Origin: Stenopsyche tienmushanensis
Taxonomy: Eukaryota; Arthropoda; Insecta; Trichoptera; Stenopsychidae
Direction: 5' to 3'
NCBI GenBank assembly: GCA_008973525.1
Contig: WACJ01000056.1
Span: 62,001-126,000, forward strand
Length of the DNA stretch: 64,000 nucleotides
The notes below the pieces were generated by a model. It searched no databases. It was not told the DNA's origin and saw nothing but the letters and a program-made list of their open reading frames with translations. The position numbers and the translations under genes are program-made. Shown here in pieces: positions 21,202 to 31,699 of the stretch; position 1 is the stretch's first letter; every line of letters starts with the position of its first letter.

Positions 21202-22465
21202 TAAGGAAAATGAATTTGGACGTTGTTTTGCAGGGAGAAGGATGTCAAGAACGTACTTTGCTGATTTTTACAGGCATTTCCAATAGGGATTGTTAGGCAT
21301 TGAGGTCACCTGACACTCGAGTTCTCTCTTCCAATTCAAACAATTGGGACAGTTTTTCTTGGAATTACATACTTATTTTAATTTTAAATAAATATTATAT
21401 ATGAAATTATTCAAACTTTAGGACACCATTAATCCGATATTCTTTACTTCTTTCCAAGATATTTTTTGGCACTTTTTTTGGCGGTTTATTCACTTTCTTC
21501 TGTTATCTAAAGACTCGCACTCTGTATTTGCCTTTTATTATTTTTCACGCAATGAAAACGCTAAGAGTTTAAGCTGTGTTTGTGTATTATATAAAAATAT
21601 TAATGGTTGCTTTATGCTACGTATACATAGCGTAGACGCAGCGCTGCGCATGCGCGTAGCGTATCTATATGCATGTATATACAACGGAGAGAATAGAAAA
21701 TACTCCCTCTCTCTTTCTGGCCTTTTCGTCTCGTTTAGCTCAATTTGCCCTACTTCAAATTTTATTTCAAAAAGGACAAACTTTCTATATTATTTTGTTA
21801 CATAATCTAATAGTCCACTACCTTCATTAAAAAGAAGCAAAACTCTACAACAAGGTTTTATTTTCTTTCATATCCTTTCTATGTTTTGTCTTTCTTTAGA
21901 ACAGGGATTCTTAAACTGGGGTCCGCGGCATGAAAAAATCGTGATTAAAATACCAACCTTCAACTGAAAAATTAGGACATTCTTTGCATAAATGTCGTGT
22001 ACTATGATGATGTTATCAGGTAACATTAAATTACTATTCTAATACAAGTAAATTTGCATATTTTTAGCAAATAAATGTATGAATAAGATATTTTTATTAC
22101 GAATGTTAAATGCAAAATGGAATGATTATTTCTAGGAATAAAAAATAGGAACCTCCCCAAAAAAAAAAAAAAACATTATTAGTGTTTGTAAGTATGAATC
22201 TATAATATATATTACACAATATTTGAAAAAAATATTTTGACACAATTTTATATTTTAATTATGTGTGGAAAGAGTCATCTTGTTTGGAATGATAGAAAGA
22301 ATGAAATTTATTTTCTTTCTATAGTGAATACATTAATTGAAATTGAATGATATCTAAGGGAAAAGTATAAATGATATTTATTTTAATTTGTTGGTTTTGT
22401 TTACTTTATTGTTTATTTTACTGCTGAGTTAATTAAACCTATATTATTTGAGAAATTGTTAACAA
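21202..22465. other. Gene-free stretch with a hAT-like end
   Basis: No gene. CAGGGATTCTTAAACTGGGG TCCGCGG at 21,902-21,928 is a typical hAT terminus. An A15-like run occurs near 22,160. A short TACGTATACATAGCG/ATGCATGTATAT patch near 21,615-21,680 is partly palindromic. Confidence 0.4.
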
Positions 22466-22469
22466 TAAT

Positions 22470-22680
22470 TTAGCAAAATTTTATCGCAATCGAATGAACG
22501 GTATGGCAGCGCATAAAATACGAACAAACATTTTTTTTTTTGTATATTAGACTATGTCTATGTTTATTGCGCAATCTTTAACAATACATGGACAAAGTTT
22601 TATGGCAATCAGATGAACGGTATGGGAGCGCATTAAATATGAACAAATATTATTTTTTATAAATTAATATGAGCAATATA
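22470..22680 (+). repeat. Retroposon 3'-tail repeat, two tandem copies
   Basis: Two successive blocks each carry GCAATC.GATGAACGGTATGG, a CAGCGCAT or GAGCGCAT word and an AACAAA.ATT..TTTT run. They are the same family as 4738-4825 and 59,668-59,880; the paired arrangement is also seen at 59.7 kb. Confidence 0.6.
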
Positions 22681-22684
22681 TATT

Positions 22685-24430
22685 CAGATGCCTTAAAAAA
22701 GAACCATACCTCAAGTATTCGATAAGTATACGTACATTAATGTAATAAGAGCTCGTTGGTCAATTATGACATTTTTTAAAGTTTGTTGCAGTAGTCCCAA
22801 ACAATTTATTGACGCGTAAGCATTTTTCGCCGAAAAAAAGTAATTATAGTTATGGACTGCTGACAAAAAAAGGACGTTGCTTTAAAATTATCAGCATGCA
22901 ACATCTTGGTCCTTGTTAGCCACGCCTTAATTGAGCGCTTAAAACGAGTTGCATCGAAATAAATGTCGTTTTTTCGCATTTTCAAAAACTATTCAAACGC
23001 AGACGGATGCAATTGAACAACTGGACCAATTGATTTTCATTGGGTTCATTTAAAAATTGCATACTCGCTCCGATTGATCCAATTTTCAGGGGTGAAATAA
23101 AAAAAAAACAAATATTCCAATCCAACGATTCCGATTAATTAATTTTCTGGTCTCTAATTTGTCGCCCTGCAAATTTATTTACGCTATCCCGGAATTTTGG
23201 GACCGGGATGTAAATCCTCAACTGCATTTGTCATTGTCACCTCACAGGTAGCATGAATTTAGCGCTTCCCATTCCAGCTAAGCTCGGGATGAATATCTTG
23301 CATTTAACAATATAAAATGCCATTAAAAATCATAAAAAAATTGGACGAACAACGGTGTGCAAAATTACTTCATATTTGCACCTAGAAACCGGAAAAACCA
23401 GATAGCTTCCTGTTCTTGATTAAATCCTTAGTTGGATGCTGTAGATTGTAAATGCATTATTTTTAGCGCGGATATAAACGTTCGAACTAGTATCTATTGG
23501 GAGTGTACCAAATGGTGATCCTGGAGATAAAAGAGCAACCGAAACGTTGTGGATGATCAGAAATCTTCAACATTTTATCATGTATAAATTCGCATCCGAA
23601 TGTATATTCTGAGTTAATTTCATGCATAGCCTTATACTGTTTAATGGCATTTAGGTATTCAAAGTTTACATTGCCGAAGTGAGTAGGTATGATGAGTTAA
23701 ACAGCATTGTGGTCGTTTGCGCTTGAATGAGCGACCACTTTAGTCACAAATTGAGGTAGAGTTAGGAACCTTGCACAACAAACATCGTTTAAATATGCTA
23801 ATTAACTTGGATGATCAAGATAAGGTGTGATGAAGTAGCCTTTCGGCTGTGTTCAGGATCTTGTACCCTGTACACCAAATAAGGACGATTGCATAATTCA
23901 TCATATACTTAATCACGTTACAGTCCGGCCTGAATTATGTGGTGCATTAAAAGCGAATCAGGATGGAAAGATTGAGCGTCGCTGGTGTATTTAAATTTTA
24001 TTTTTTGATATCGGGGTGAAAATTGCAGCTCGGTTCTTAATATGAATCGGGAATAAATGGGACTGGGACGGAGCGGTCATGTGGAAAATTTGGTCGAAAT
24101 TTCGCCATACATTGTAAATAACACGTCATCATGTTTCTGTCCAGGCAATGTCCACATTTCCACTTCCACACCTTGCTGTTTGCTAAGAAAAACAGTGGGA
24201 CATTTCGTGGCATTGCCACAACACATCTTCTGAGTGGCGTACTCCACCGTTGCTATCCAGTGCCTCAAATGTAATATGTACAATGTTTAGGCTTTTCTAT
24301 ATATTTTTATTAAAATAATAAGTATCGTATTCGTTACTAAACTCAGGAGAATTCTTTGTAAGATTTATCTAGAGAAAAATAATATTTGTATATAAAAAAT
24401 TCAAAGCTGGGAAATCAGAACATATTTTGC
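22685..24430. other. Gene-free stretch
   Basis: No gene recognised. A minus-strand patch at 24,040-24,290 with clustered Cys/His codons was considered as a transposase zinc-finger remnant, but is too weak to call. Confidence 0.35.
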
Positions 24431-24437
24431 TCTAAAT

Positions 24438-24680
24438 CAGTGTTCCCTAATCAATGATCCACGGTTCGATGCCGTACTTTGCCAAATTTCAAGAAAATCA
24501 GTCAGTTTCTTCCTTAAAGAAAATATTTTGCAAGGAAGTGATGATACTCGGCTAAATGACTTACTCCAAAACAGTTCCACGGTCCAACTCCGTCCTACTA
24601 GAACAGTGATTCTCAACCTTTTTGAAGGCACGGTGCACTTTTGACCATGGGAAAAAGTGGCGGTGCACCAGAATTAAGAA
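24438..24680. mobile_element. hAT-like termini
   Basis: CAGTGTTCCCTAATCAATGA at 24,438 and CAGTGATTCTCAACCTTTTT (then GAAGGCACGGTGCAC) at 24,604 are typical CAGTG-starting hAT ends, the second closely matching a widespread consensus. Paired opposite ends were not identified. Confidence 0.5.
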
Positions 24681-24832
24681 GTCGAAAAAATTGTATACAT
24701 AGACATAATTCTTATTACATATTTAAAAAAATAATATTTACATACCATTTTTTTACATATTTTCTTTTTATGTCAAATTATATAAAAAATGTTTAACACA
24801 CAGTATTGACAACACACAAGTGGAGAAATTGT

Positions 24833-25485
24833 GACATAGTATTAATAGCCGAATCGTCTGAAAAGCTTCAAGACATGCTCCAAGACCTACACGAAGTGTC
24901 AAGTAAAATTTGTCTGAAAATGAACATGGATAAAATCGAAGCCATTATAAATAGTCACAATTCTTAGACCTTCGAGGCGATATCCATTGGGGGAACACAA
25001 ATTGAGGTTGAAAATGAATACACTTATCTGGGACAAGTAATACAACTAGGACGACAGAATTTCTCAACAGAAATTGACAGACGAATACCACTGGGATTGC
25101 AGCATTTAACCAACGCATCATCCCAGTGTTAACCCACGAAGACGTGGAATCTAATATCAGGCATTTTACACAGAATAAAGTTTTCCCAGCGTGCCATAGA
25201 GAGATCTATGCTCGGAGTGTCTTTATAATATAGAATCAGAAACGAGAATATCCGAAGAAGAACTCGAGTAGTAGACGCTACTAAAAGAATTGACACACAA
25301 AAGTGGCAATGGGGGAGACAAATGTGTCGAAAAAACGACGGTCGATGGGGAAGAACAGTGTTGGAGTGGAGACCCCTGTAAGACTGACGACATAGAAATA
25401 TAGCAGGATGAAGCTGGATGCGGAAAGCGGAGGATCGAGAGGTGGACGAACACAGACTGATGATGATGATGATGATGATTATGAA
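24833..25485 (+). mobile_element. RTE-type non-LTR retrotransposon, 3' part with (TGA)n tail
   Basis: The reading starts at the last residues of the RT catalytic loop (DIVLIAESSEKLQDML), then LKMNMDKIEAIINS, YTYLGQVIQL and EIDRRI; after stops and frameshifts come a KWQWGRQMCR-like segment, DGRWGRTVLEWRP and WMRKAEDRE. This is the ordered C-terminal half of an RTE/BovB-like reverse transcriptase. It ends in a (TGA)n microsatellite at about 25,459-25,480, the usual RTE tail type. Only the 3' part is present, beginning exactly within the catalytic motif, a 5' truncation. It overlaps the inner end of the right inverted arm. Confidence 0.75.
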
Positions 25486-25634
25486 TCTTTCCTCAGCGGT
25501 CAGACTGCATGACGATTTGAAGATTCCGCCACGACCAGGCGCACAGCTCATCAGATACCCATTGAAACCATCCTACTGTATTCAACCATCGACATCTTAT
25601 TCCGTACTCTATGTAAGAGTCTATTGTGACAATA

Positions 25635-26605
25635 AAATCAAAAGTTTATCGTGTCCTACATCTTAAAATAGACATCAAGGACCTCCAATTTACTATAAGT
25701 CGCAGTACAAAACACTTAAAAAACTAAGAACATTTGCCTGAGTATCGACGCTGCATGACGTTCAGGATAGATCCTGAAGTACGGGACGCATTCTGGAACA
25801 ACACTGCACTTTATTTATTAAGATATATCCCTCGGACGATTAAGTCAAACCGTATAACCTAAGAACCGAACACGCACTGATTGTCGCCTAGAATTCGACG
25901 GCTCAACTGAGCGTACGAATATAAATGTATTAATACTAAATGTAAATTATTATGAAAAACTATTGAAAGAATGCATGAGATTCTCTCTGAGATGAGCTCT
26001 TTTGATATATTCCCAAAAATATTTTTATCAAATTTGAAATTCATTAAAAAATAATATAATTATGCAACGAAAAGGATGGTGATTTTTTTTGAAAAATAAT
26101 ATTTTTGAGAATATATCGCAGCAGCTTATTTAATACCATGATTTTTAAAAAATAGTTTTTCTTATAAATATTAATAATTTGTCATAAATGCGTTTCAATT
26201 TGTCCGTCTAGTTTAGGCGTCGAGTTTATGCTATGCAACAATATTCGGATGCAGAGCTATATTTTATTTTCACAGGTTAGGATGTGCATGTGCGTATGTT
26301 AAGTGATATTTTTTAATACACAGAGTGTTGTGCCGTTCCGGAATGTGATCCGTGTTCCAGACTGTATCCTGATCGTCATGCAGCTAAAATATTGAGGCAA
26401 GTAGTCATAGTTTTTAAGTATATTGTAATACGATTATTAGGCTTATTATCGAAATGTTTAATGTCGAACAATTGCATTGAGATTTCAAGAACACAGATCG
26501 GAAATAATACTCATAGTGGATTGGAAAATCAAGATGTCTATTTTAAGATGTAGGATTTAGGTCCGATTTTTGTATAATTTTTTTAAAGTCACGACTAACA
26601 TTCAA
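25635..26605. mobile_element. Foldback element, right copy
   Basis: Inverted copy of the palindrome at 17,639-18,603. TCCTACATCTTAAAATAGAC at 25,650 is mirrored by GTCTATTTTAAGATGTAGGA at about 26,534-26,553. One flank has lost about 30 bp. Confidence 0.65.
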
Positions 26606-26776
26606 ATGTATATGTAAAATAAGATATTCGGAAGTGATTCATTTAGCATTTCATAGCTAAAAGCTTCATTAAGCATCAATTTTTCCTTAGACTAAAGAAA
26701 ATACATCATATATCATTTTAAAAATGTATCATCAGCTAAATAATTGGATTAAAATGTGTCAAATATTTAATTTCAG

Positions 26777-26969
26777 GTATGAAATCGTGTTTAATATAAA
26801 AGCAATCCGCAATTGTTTGATTACGAAATCGACCAGCCTTGATCAATCAATAGTCTTAAGTTTAGGTGGACGTTGTGAAAAATTGTATAGTGTGGTTCAA
26901 AAGAACTGCTGGTGAACCAAATTCCAAAGGTGTCCAGGATTTCAAAATTCATGCAGTAAGAGCTCTCAG
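26777..26969 (+). pseudogene. Orphan exon-like frame in right arm, frameshifted
   Basis: Same 5' and 3' context as the left copy: AATTTCAG before and CAG/GTAAGG after. The frame matches the left copy from YEIVFNIKAIRN to SLDQSIVLSL, then an extra T (GGACGTTGTG against GGACGTGTG) shifts it, and it stops soon after KNCW. So if this is a real exon, only the left copy is open. Confidence 0.35.
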
Positions 26970-27167
26970 GTAAGGATAATAAGATTTACAAGATAAATTT
27001 GAGCTATCATTTAATTTGTCATCTAAAATATACACACAAAATATTTGGTCTAATGGATGTTTAAATTCTTTGTTTTAGGTAAGTCTTTCGAATAGCGCAA
27101 TATCAATCCGAAATACCGAAGTTTTCAAATATACTCATACTTTGAGTTAAATACATAATGCGTAAAA

Positions 27168-27347
27168 ATACGTAAAACCGAAACATAAATATTCTTCAGA
27201 ATATTGTCGATTATTTTTTCTGATTTTACTGCATACATTTTCTTTTGTATGAGACGTATGATGTCTAGTAATATCGTCACTACTTCTTTCGCTTGTACTC
27301 CCTGTGTCATTGCAATGCATCTCAATGCAATTGACAACCATTGACAT
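27168..27347 (-). pseudogene. ZBED/SCAND3-type hAT N-terminal fragment, right copy
   Basis: Minus-strand frame with DTGSTSERSSDDITRHHTSH, KIRKNNRQYSEEYLCFGFT, the same as 15,541-15,700 with a few changes. The frame then runs into arm sequence (YFYALCI). Upstream (27,310-27,347) it joins a reverse-transcriptase fragment. Confidence 0.6.
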
Positions 27348-27349
27348 TG

Positions 27350-27483
27350 ATTCATAGATCCAGTGTTCAGTTTGAGTGCCAAAATGAGGCCTAGTGGTGT
27401 CAAACTACTTTTCATTTTCATCTGTGAGTCTTTCAAGCTGGTGGCCAATAGTATAATGTCATCTGCATATCTGATGTTGTCTA
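27350..27483 (-). pseudogene. Reverse-transcriptase catalytic-loop fragment
   Basis: Minus strand reads DNIRYADDIILLATSLKDSQ, then ..PLGLILALKLNT..M. NIRYADDxxLLAxSxxDxQ followed by GL.LN...K is the motif C-D region of RTE/CR1-type reverse transcriptases; both catalytic aspartates are present. Only about 45 codons survive. Confidence 0.7.
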
Positions 27484-27489
27484 AAATTC

Positions 27490-30465
27490 CTTATGCACAT
27501 CTCAAAAAAGAAGACGATTGAATTTAAAATTAAGATTATTAAAATAGATAAAGTAATTAATTTTATTATATGTAAAGCAATTGGGTTTAGATATAATGAC
27601 TTAGTTTTAATAATATATTCACGATTTTTTATAGTATTTAAAAATTAATCTGAAATATAATCGAATTACATTTCAGTCCCTGGCTTTTGTTCGTTGGGCA
27701 GCAATTGCAAACCTTGCGTTTGTTTTGTGTCGCAAAGCCCGCTCAGCAAATTTTTCTTTTTATTCCCAATCACATAATAGATATATAAGATCTTTTTAAG
27801 CTTATTTTTTCTTTTCTATTTATCTTATTCGTCTTTGTTATTTTTTTTATTTTGACCTAAATTTTGGTAAATAATTGGAAGAGGGGGTAAATTAATTATC
27901 ATATTGAAAATAAATTTATTTTATTATTTATTTGGATAGTTAAAAGGTTAATGATCAATATATTCAAAAAATATTATTGTCTCAAGCTATATGATTTGAA
28001 CATTCAAATGATGCATTCGGTTAAACTTTAACCGTTTCTCAGGCGTATTTATATAAAAATGTTAACAACAAATTTAAACCAATCAGAAGACCGCTTTGCT
28101 TTGCACCTGTTCAAAAACAAACCAATCAAAATACAAAGCATTATAGTACTGACCCGTTCTCGGAACAATCAATACGGGAAAGGGATCAGGTAATTTAGGC
28201 CCACATTACAAGTGGACATAAATAATTTGACCACTACGCCCTGCTAGATATACCGAGCAGGGCTCACTCCTTTCGGCCCGGTGTCCTTAAGTATCTGACC
28301 CGTTTTGCTGGGAGCAGACGCGCGGCAGCGATCAGCCACTTTGCGCCACAACCACCTCACAAGTGGTGCATTTATTCCTGGACGATTTTGCAAGGCGCTG
28401 CAGCCTAATATCGGCTATAGGTTTGTGACCGCTGCGGACGCGAACTACCTGGGCAAACCCTCATAGAATTTCTAGGCTAAATTGAACACATACTTATATT
28501 CAAACATTTGTTCATTAAAAATCCTACCGCTTTTTTAGTCGTTCCTCAAAGATGTACAAGGGTAAAAAAGCATAGGCTGTTTATTTTTACGTTATGGTTT
28601 TTTAAATCGTCTCTAGGAGGAATATCAATGGTGTCGTCCCGGTAAGAAAATTTTTATACTAGCGATCCCTATCTTAAAAGGTCCTCATTACGGAATTAAG
28701 GCTAAACGAAAAAGTTAACTGAAGACATAACCTAATTAGGGCTCCGATTGTGGCCGCATTGTTCCTGGCCCTGCCATGATCCATGTCTTATTATTCACTC
28801 TGTAATTCGCTTTAATGTGTGTTTTGGAATGAGTTCATTATACTAATGGGTGGCGTCATTATTTTGAATTAATGGGACAAATCATAGTGTGTTCTGTGTA
28901 GTGGCGACACGTTTTTATAGGTTGCCAGGATGTAATTTGATGACTCAAATATAAATTGATAGGTGATTTCATGATACATCAGCAGAAAAAAGAACACTGT
29001 GCTAGATAAAAAAATCTACAGAGGATGACTCATTTATTTGGAGGATAAACGACTAATTTATTTGATTTCAACAAATGTAGATGCCGCACGAACTAATACT
29101 ATACGCCAAGACACAAAGTAGAAAAACAGATTGCCTTCCCATATATAATTCAAAAATATGAAGTGAGCAATTTTGAGATGCCTTTCTTGAGTGTTGCGTA
29201 GGTCTTCATCCTATTCCTTGCAAGAAAATAAAGGACTGGAATCAGCTGCGCAATTTAAGTTTTAGGCGCAGAAGGGGCGCAAATTGTGTGCCTTAAAAAT
29301 TCAGGGGCCTCAAAAGGTTTTTGACCTACTGCGTAATAATAATAATACAAGGGATTCAAGAAATTCATTCCCGACTTTGTCCAAGGCTGAAAAATTAAAT
29401 GGGTCTATTCAGTTTTTAGATCTGAACTAAATTCTACCATTTGAGTTCCTTTTGATCTAGTTTTTCAGAGGTTTTTTAACTGTGGGAAGGGAATCTTGCA
29501 TAAGATACCCTAGAGCTAGCAGGGCTCAGGGTAGTTGGTTCGTCGCTGTCTTTCCTGAAATTGTTTATCACATTGCTTCAGAGGGGCAGCTTGTCTGGCC
29601 ATTAGGTTCCTTCTAGTGTTAGAGAGATACCTTGCGTCTTTCTTTTTACCGGGTCTATCTCTGTTGTCAGGCTTCCTTCGGCTTCTGCTCATGTGCTGTG
29701 AGATTCTTGGGTTCTACAAAGTCCAAGGCTCTCTTCCTCTTCTTCGAAGTGGTCCACCAGCGAGATTTTGGCGATCGCGGCAACTCATAGCCCCCCTTGT
29801 CAATGGACCCCATCGCCCGTATTTTTTAGGTTTGTCTGGAGTCTCAGCATTCGTGTCCTATTGGGGCTCAGTACAGAAGGATTGAGTTCTGTACTGAGAG
29901 CATGTCTTGCGTGTTCATATATAAACCTATTTTTCTCTAAGGACCGCGCAGCATGTTACAAGCCTGTATATGAATAAATGTACCTCAATACTATTGATAT
30001 TACATTTATACCAAATATTAGTTTATTTCTTTGGAAGATTTCGTCGCATTTGATCTTTCCGCGAATAACGTTAATTTTTTTCCATAGTAAAGTTGAGCCT
30101 ACACGTGCAGTTATGAATAGTACATTTTTATGATTTTGGTTATGGTTTCTAGTTATTTTCGAGTTTGAAAGAGTTCTTATATTATTCATCTATTTCAAAC
30201 AATAATACTAAGTTCTTGAAATTTTAGACTATTATGGATTCCGTGACAAATTGTACAATTAAGGACGAAGATATGTCTGCCGAAGTTTGTAAATAAAATT
30301 CACATATTATGCTACCTTAAATATTAAGAACGCAAAGAAATGCACATACGACACAAATTATATGGATATGATTCATTTCCATGAATTAGGGATTTTTCCT
30401 CTGCTCCAAATTCAAAATAATCTTTCATGGAAATTTAGGACATTTTTATTATATAAGTATCCCAC
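27490..30465. other. Gene-free stretch with GC-rich islands
   Basis: No gene recognised. A GC-richer island at 28,140-28,470 includes a hairpin (GCCCTGCT...AGCAGGGC) near 28,228-28,265; another at 29,530-29,960 has open frames on the plus strand without known motifs. Two CCAATC boxes and a TATATAAA-like box near 28,040-28,130 are described in the findings. Repeat debris of unknown family is likely. Confidence 0.35.
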
Positions 30466-30472
30466 TATAACA

Positions 30473-30544
30473 TCCCGTATGGTCTAGTGGCTAGGATACC
30501 TGGCTTTCACCCAGGAGGCTCGGGTTCGATTCCCGGTACGGGAA
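30473..30544 (+). tRNA. tRNA-Glu (anticodon UUC)
   Basis: 72-nt sequence with complete cloverleaf: acceptor TCCCGTA pairs with TACGGGA, discriminator A; anticodon stem CCTGG/CCAGG with loop CTTTCAC (anticodon TTC at 30,506-30,508); T loop GGTTCGATTCC (B box) and D region TGGTCTAGTGG (A box). It decodes GAA (and GAG by wobble). Followed within a few bases by TTTT, a pol III terminator. No CCA is encoded, as expected for a eukaryotic nuclear gene. Confidence 0.96.
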
Positions 30545-30549
30545 TACTT

Positions 30550-31135
30550 TTATTTGCATTCCGATCTGAACTTATGTAAGCGCAAACGTTGCGAATGTAA
30601 CAATAATTTTAGATCGCTTCGACAAACAAAATATTTTGCAAACAAATAGCATTTTTGGCGCCCCGGGTAGATAATATTTTGTCCCTCCTCTCGTAATCGA
30701 TACAATTTCGTGGATTTTGGATCATGTTTGATTTAATAAAGTCCCAATCTAAACATGTCCATACAATCGATGGAATCTGGCGTTAAGACTTGATGAAATT
30801 GATTGGTTACTGCTGATTTTATTGTGAGCGATGCGTTTAGATATTTAAAGGTAGATGTCATCATTAGAGCTTGAAAGAATATAAATCTGCCAAGAAGATT
30901 TATACAAAACATGCCAAAAATAATGACATATTTATTGTATTTTTAAATTCTTATTAAGTATCCATTCCAGGATCAAAAGCAATCAATCAGGATATTCAAC
31001 TCGACGTGTGCTTGATTTTGAAGATTTTTTCGTGGTCTTCTCGATTGAATATATTGACAAATTTGATTTTGTTAGCGCAGATATAAGAAATAAATTGGAT
31101 GTTGCTTTTATAAAATTCAAGACTTTCTAAATGTA
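30550..31135. other. Spacer between the two tRNA-Glu genes
   Basis: AT-rich sequence without a recognisable gene. The two tRNA flanks are not alike, so any duplication is old or involved only the tRNA. Confidence 0.4.
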
Positions 31136-31138
31136 TCT

Positions 31139-31210
31139 TCCGGTATGGTCTAGTGGCTAGGATACCTGGCTCTCACCCAGGAGGCTCGGGTTCGATTCCC
31201 GGTACCGGAA
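31139..31210 (+). tRNA. tRNA-Glu (anticodon CUC)
   Basis: 72-nt cloverleaf differing from the upstream tRNA at only three positions: anticodon first base (CTC at 31,172-31,174) and a paired change in the acceptor stem (C4:G69 became G4:C69, giving TCCGGTA/TACCGGA). A and B boxes are identical. It decodes GAG. A T5 run about 12 bases downstream can terminate pol III. Confidence 0.96.
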
Positions 31211-31229
31211 TATATATATATTTTTAAAT

Positions 31230-31690
31230 TATTCCAATAGTTTTTGATATAAAAACCAGGATTCAAAACTGAAATGAACTGGTAACCGTTAAATCATTAT
31301 TATGTATTTTATTCAGCCTATCTCTTCCTATATATTTATCATGTATTCAGAATGGGACTCTCAGATTTCAATTTGTTTCTAATTGTTATATACTACAAGC
31401 GAAGACCCACAAACTTCCCGCCAAAAAGCATCAAGTTAATATCCTTTTGTTTGATAAATGACAATTTTGTAAACTTTTAGTTATAGTATTACACTTGGGA
31501 TTGTTTTTATGCGGATTTTTTATGCGATTTTGAAGTTATGCGGTTTTCAAAAATGTACATATCTAATCAATGCTTCATATAATATCTGTCACCTATGCGA
31601 TAGCTCTAAAAGAAGCCGAAACTGAAACGAAAACCGTTATAATTCTCGGAACGTAACCGAACCGATATAAACACTCGACTTGCGCAATCG
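31230..31690 (+). repeat. GGTTTTGAACCG-family repeat, copy 3, with a TTTGTGCG-family fragment
   Basis: The sequence has CTCTTCCTATATATTTATCA, GAATGGGACTCTCAGATTTC and near its end GAAACGAAAACCGTTATAA and CGTAACCGAACCGATATAAA, matching the order in the copies at 8.1, 13.0 and 61.3 kb. Inside it at about 31,505-31,550 is TTATGCGATTTTGAAGTTAT GCGGTTTT, a piece of the TTTGTGCG-family element, suggesting an insertion. Confidence 0.5.
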
Positions 31691-31699
31691 TCAGTTCGT

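Larger units (their letters stand above)
25395..27165 (-). repeat. Right arm of a large inverted repeat
   Basis: Reverse complement of 17,073-18,871 with only scattered mismatches by eye. Relative to the left arm it lacks a 22-bp piece near 25,440 and about 30 bp near 25,650, and carries an extra ~20 bp near 26,513 and one base in the exon-like frame. The inner boundary near 25,395 lies inside the RTE 3' region. Confidence 0.85.

Noticed and set aside
24037..24290. Minus-strand patch with Cys-rich codons (KMCCGNATKC, KWKCGHC in another frame) resembling a piggyBac Cys-rich domain
   Set aside because: The motif needs two frames and is poorly spaced; no other transposase sequence is nearby.
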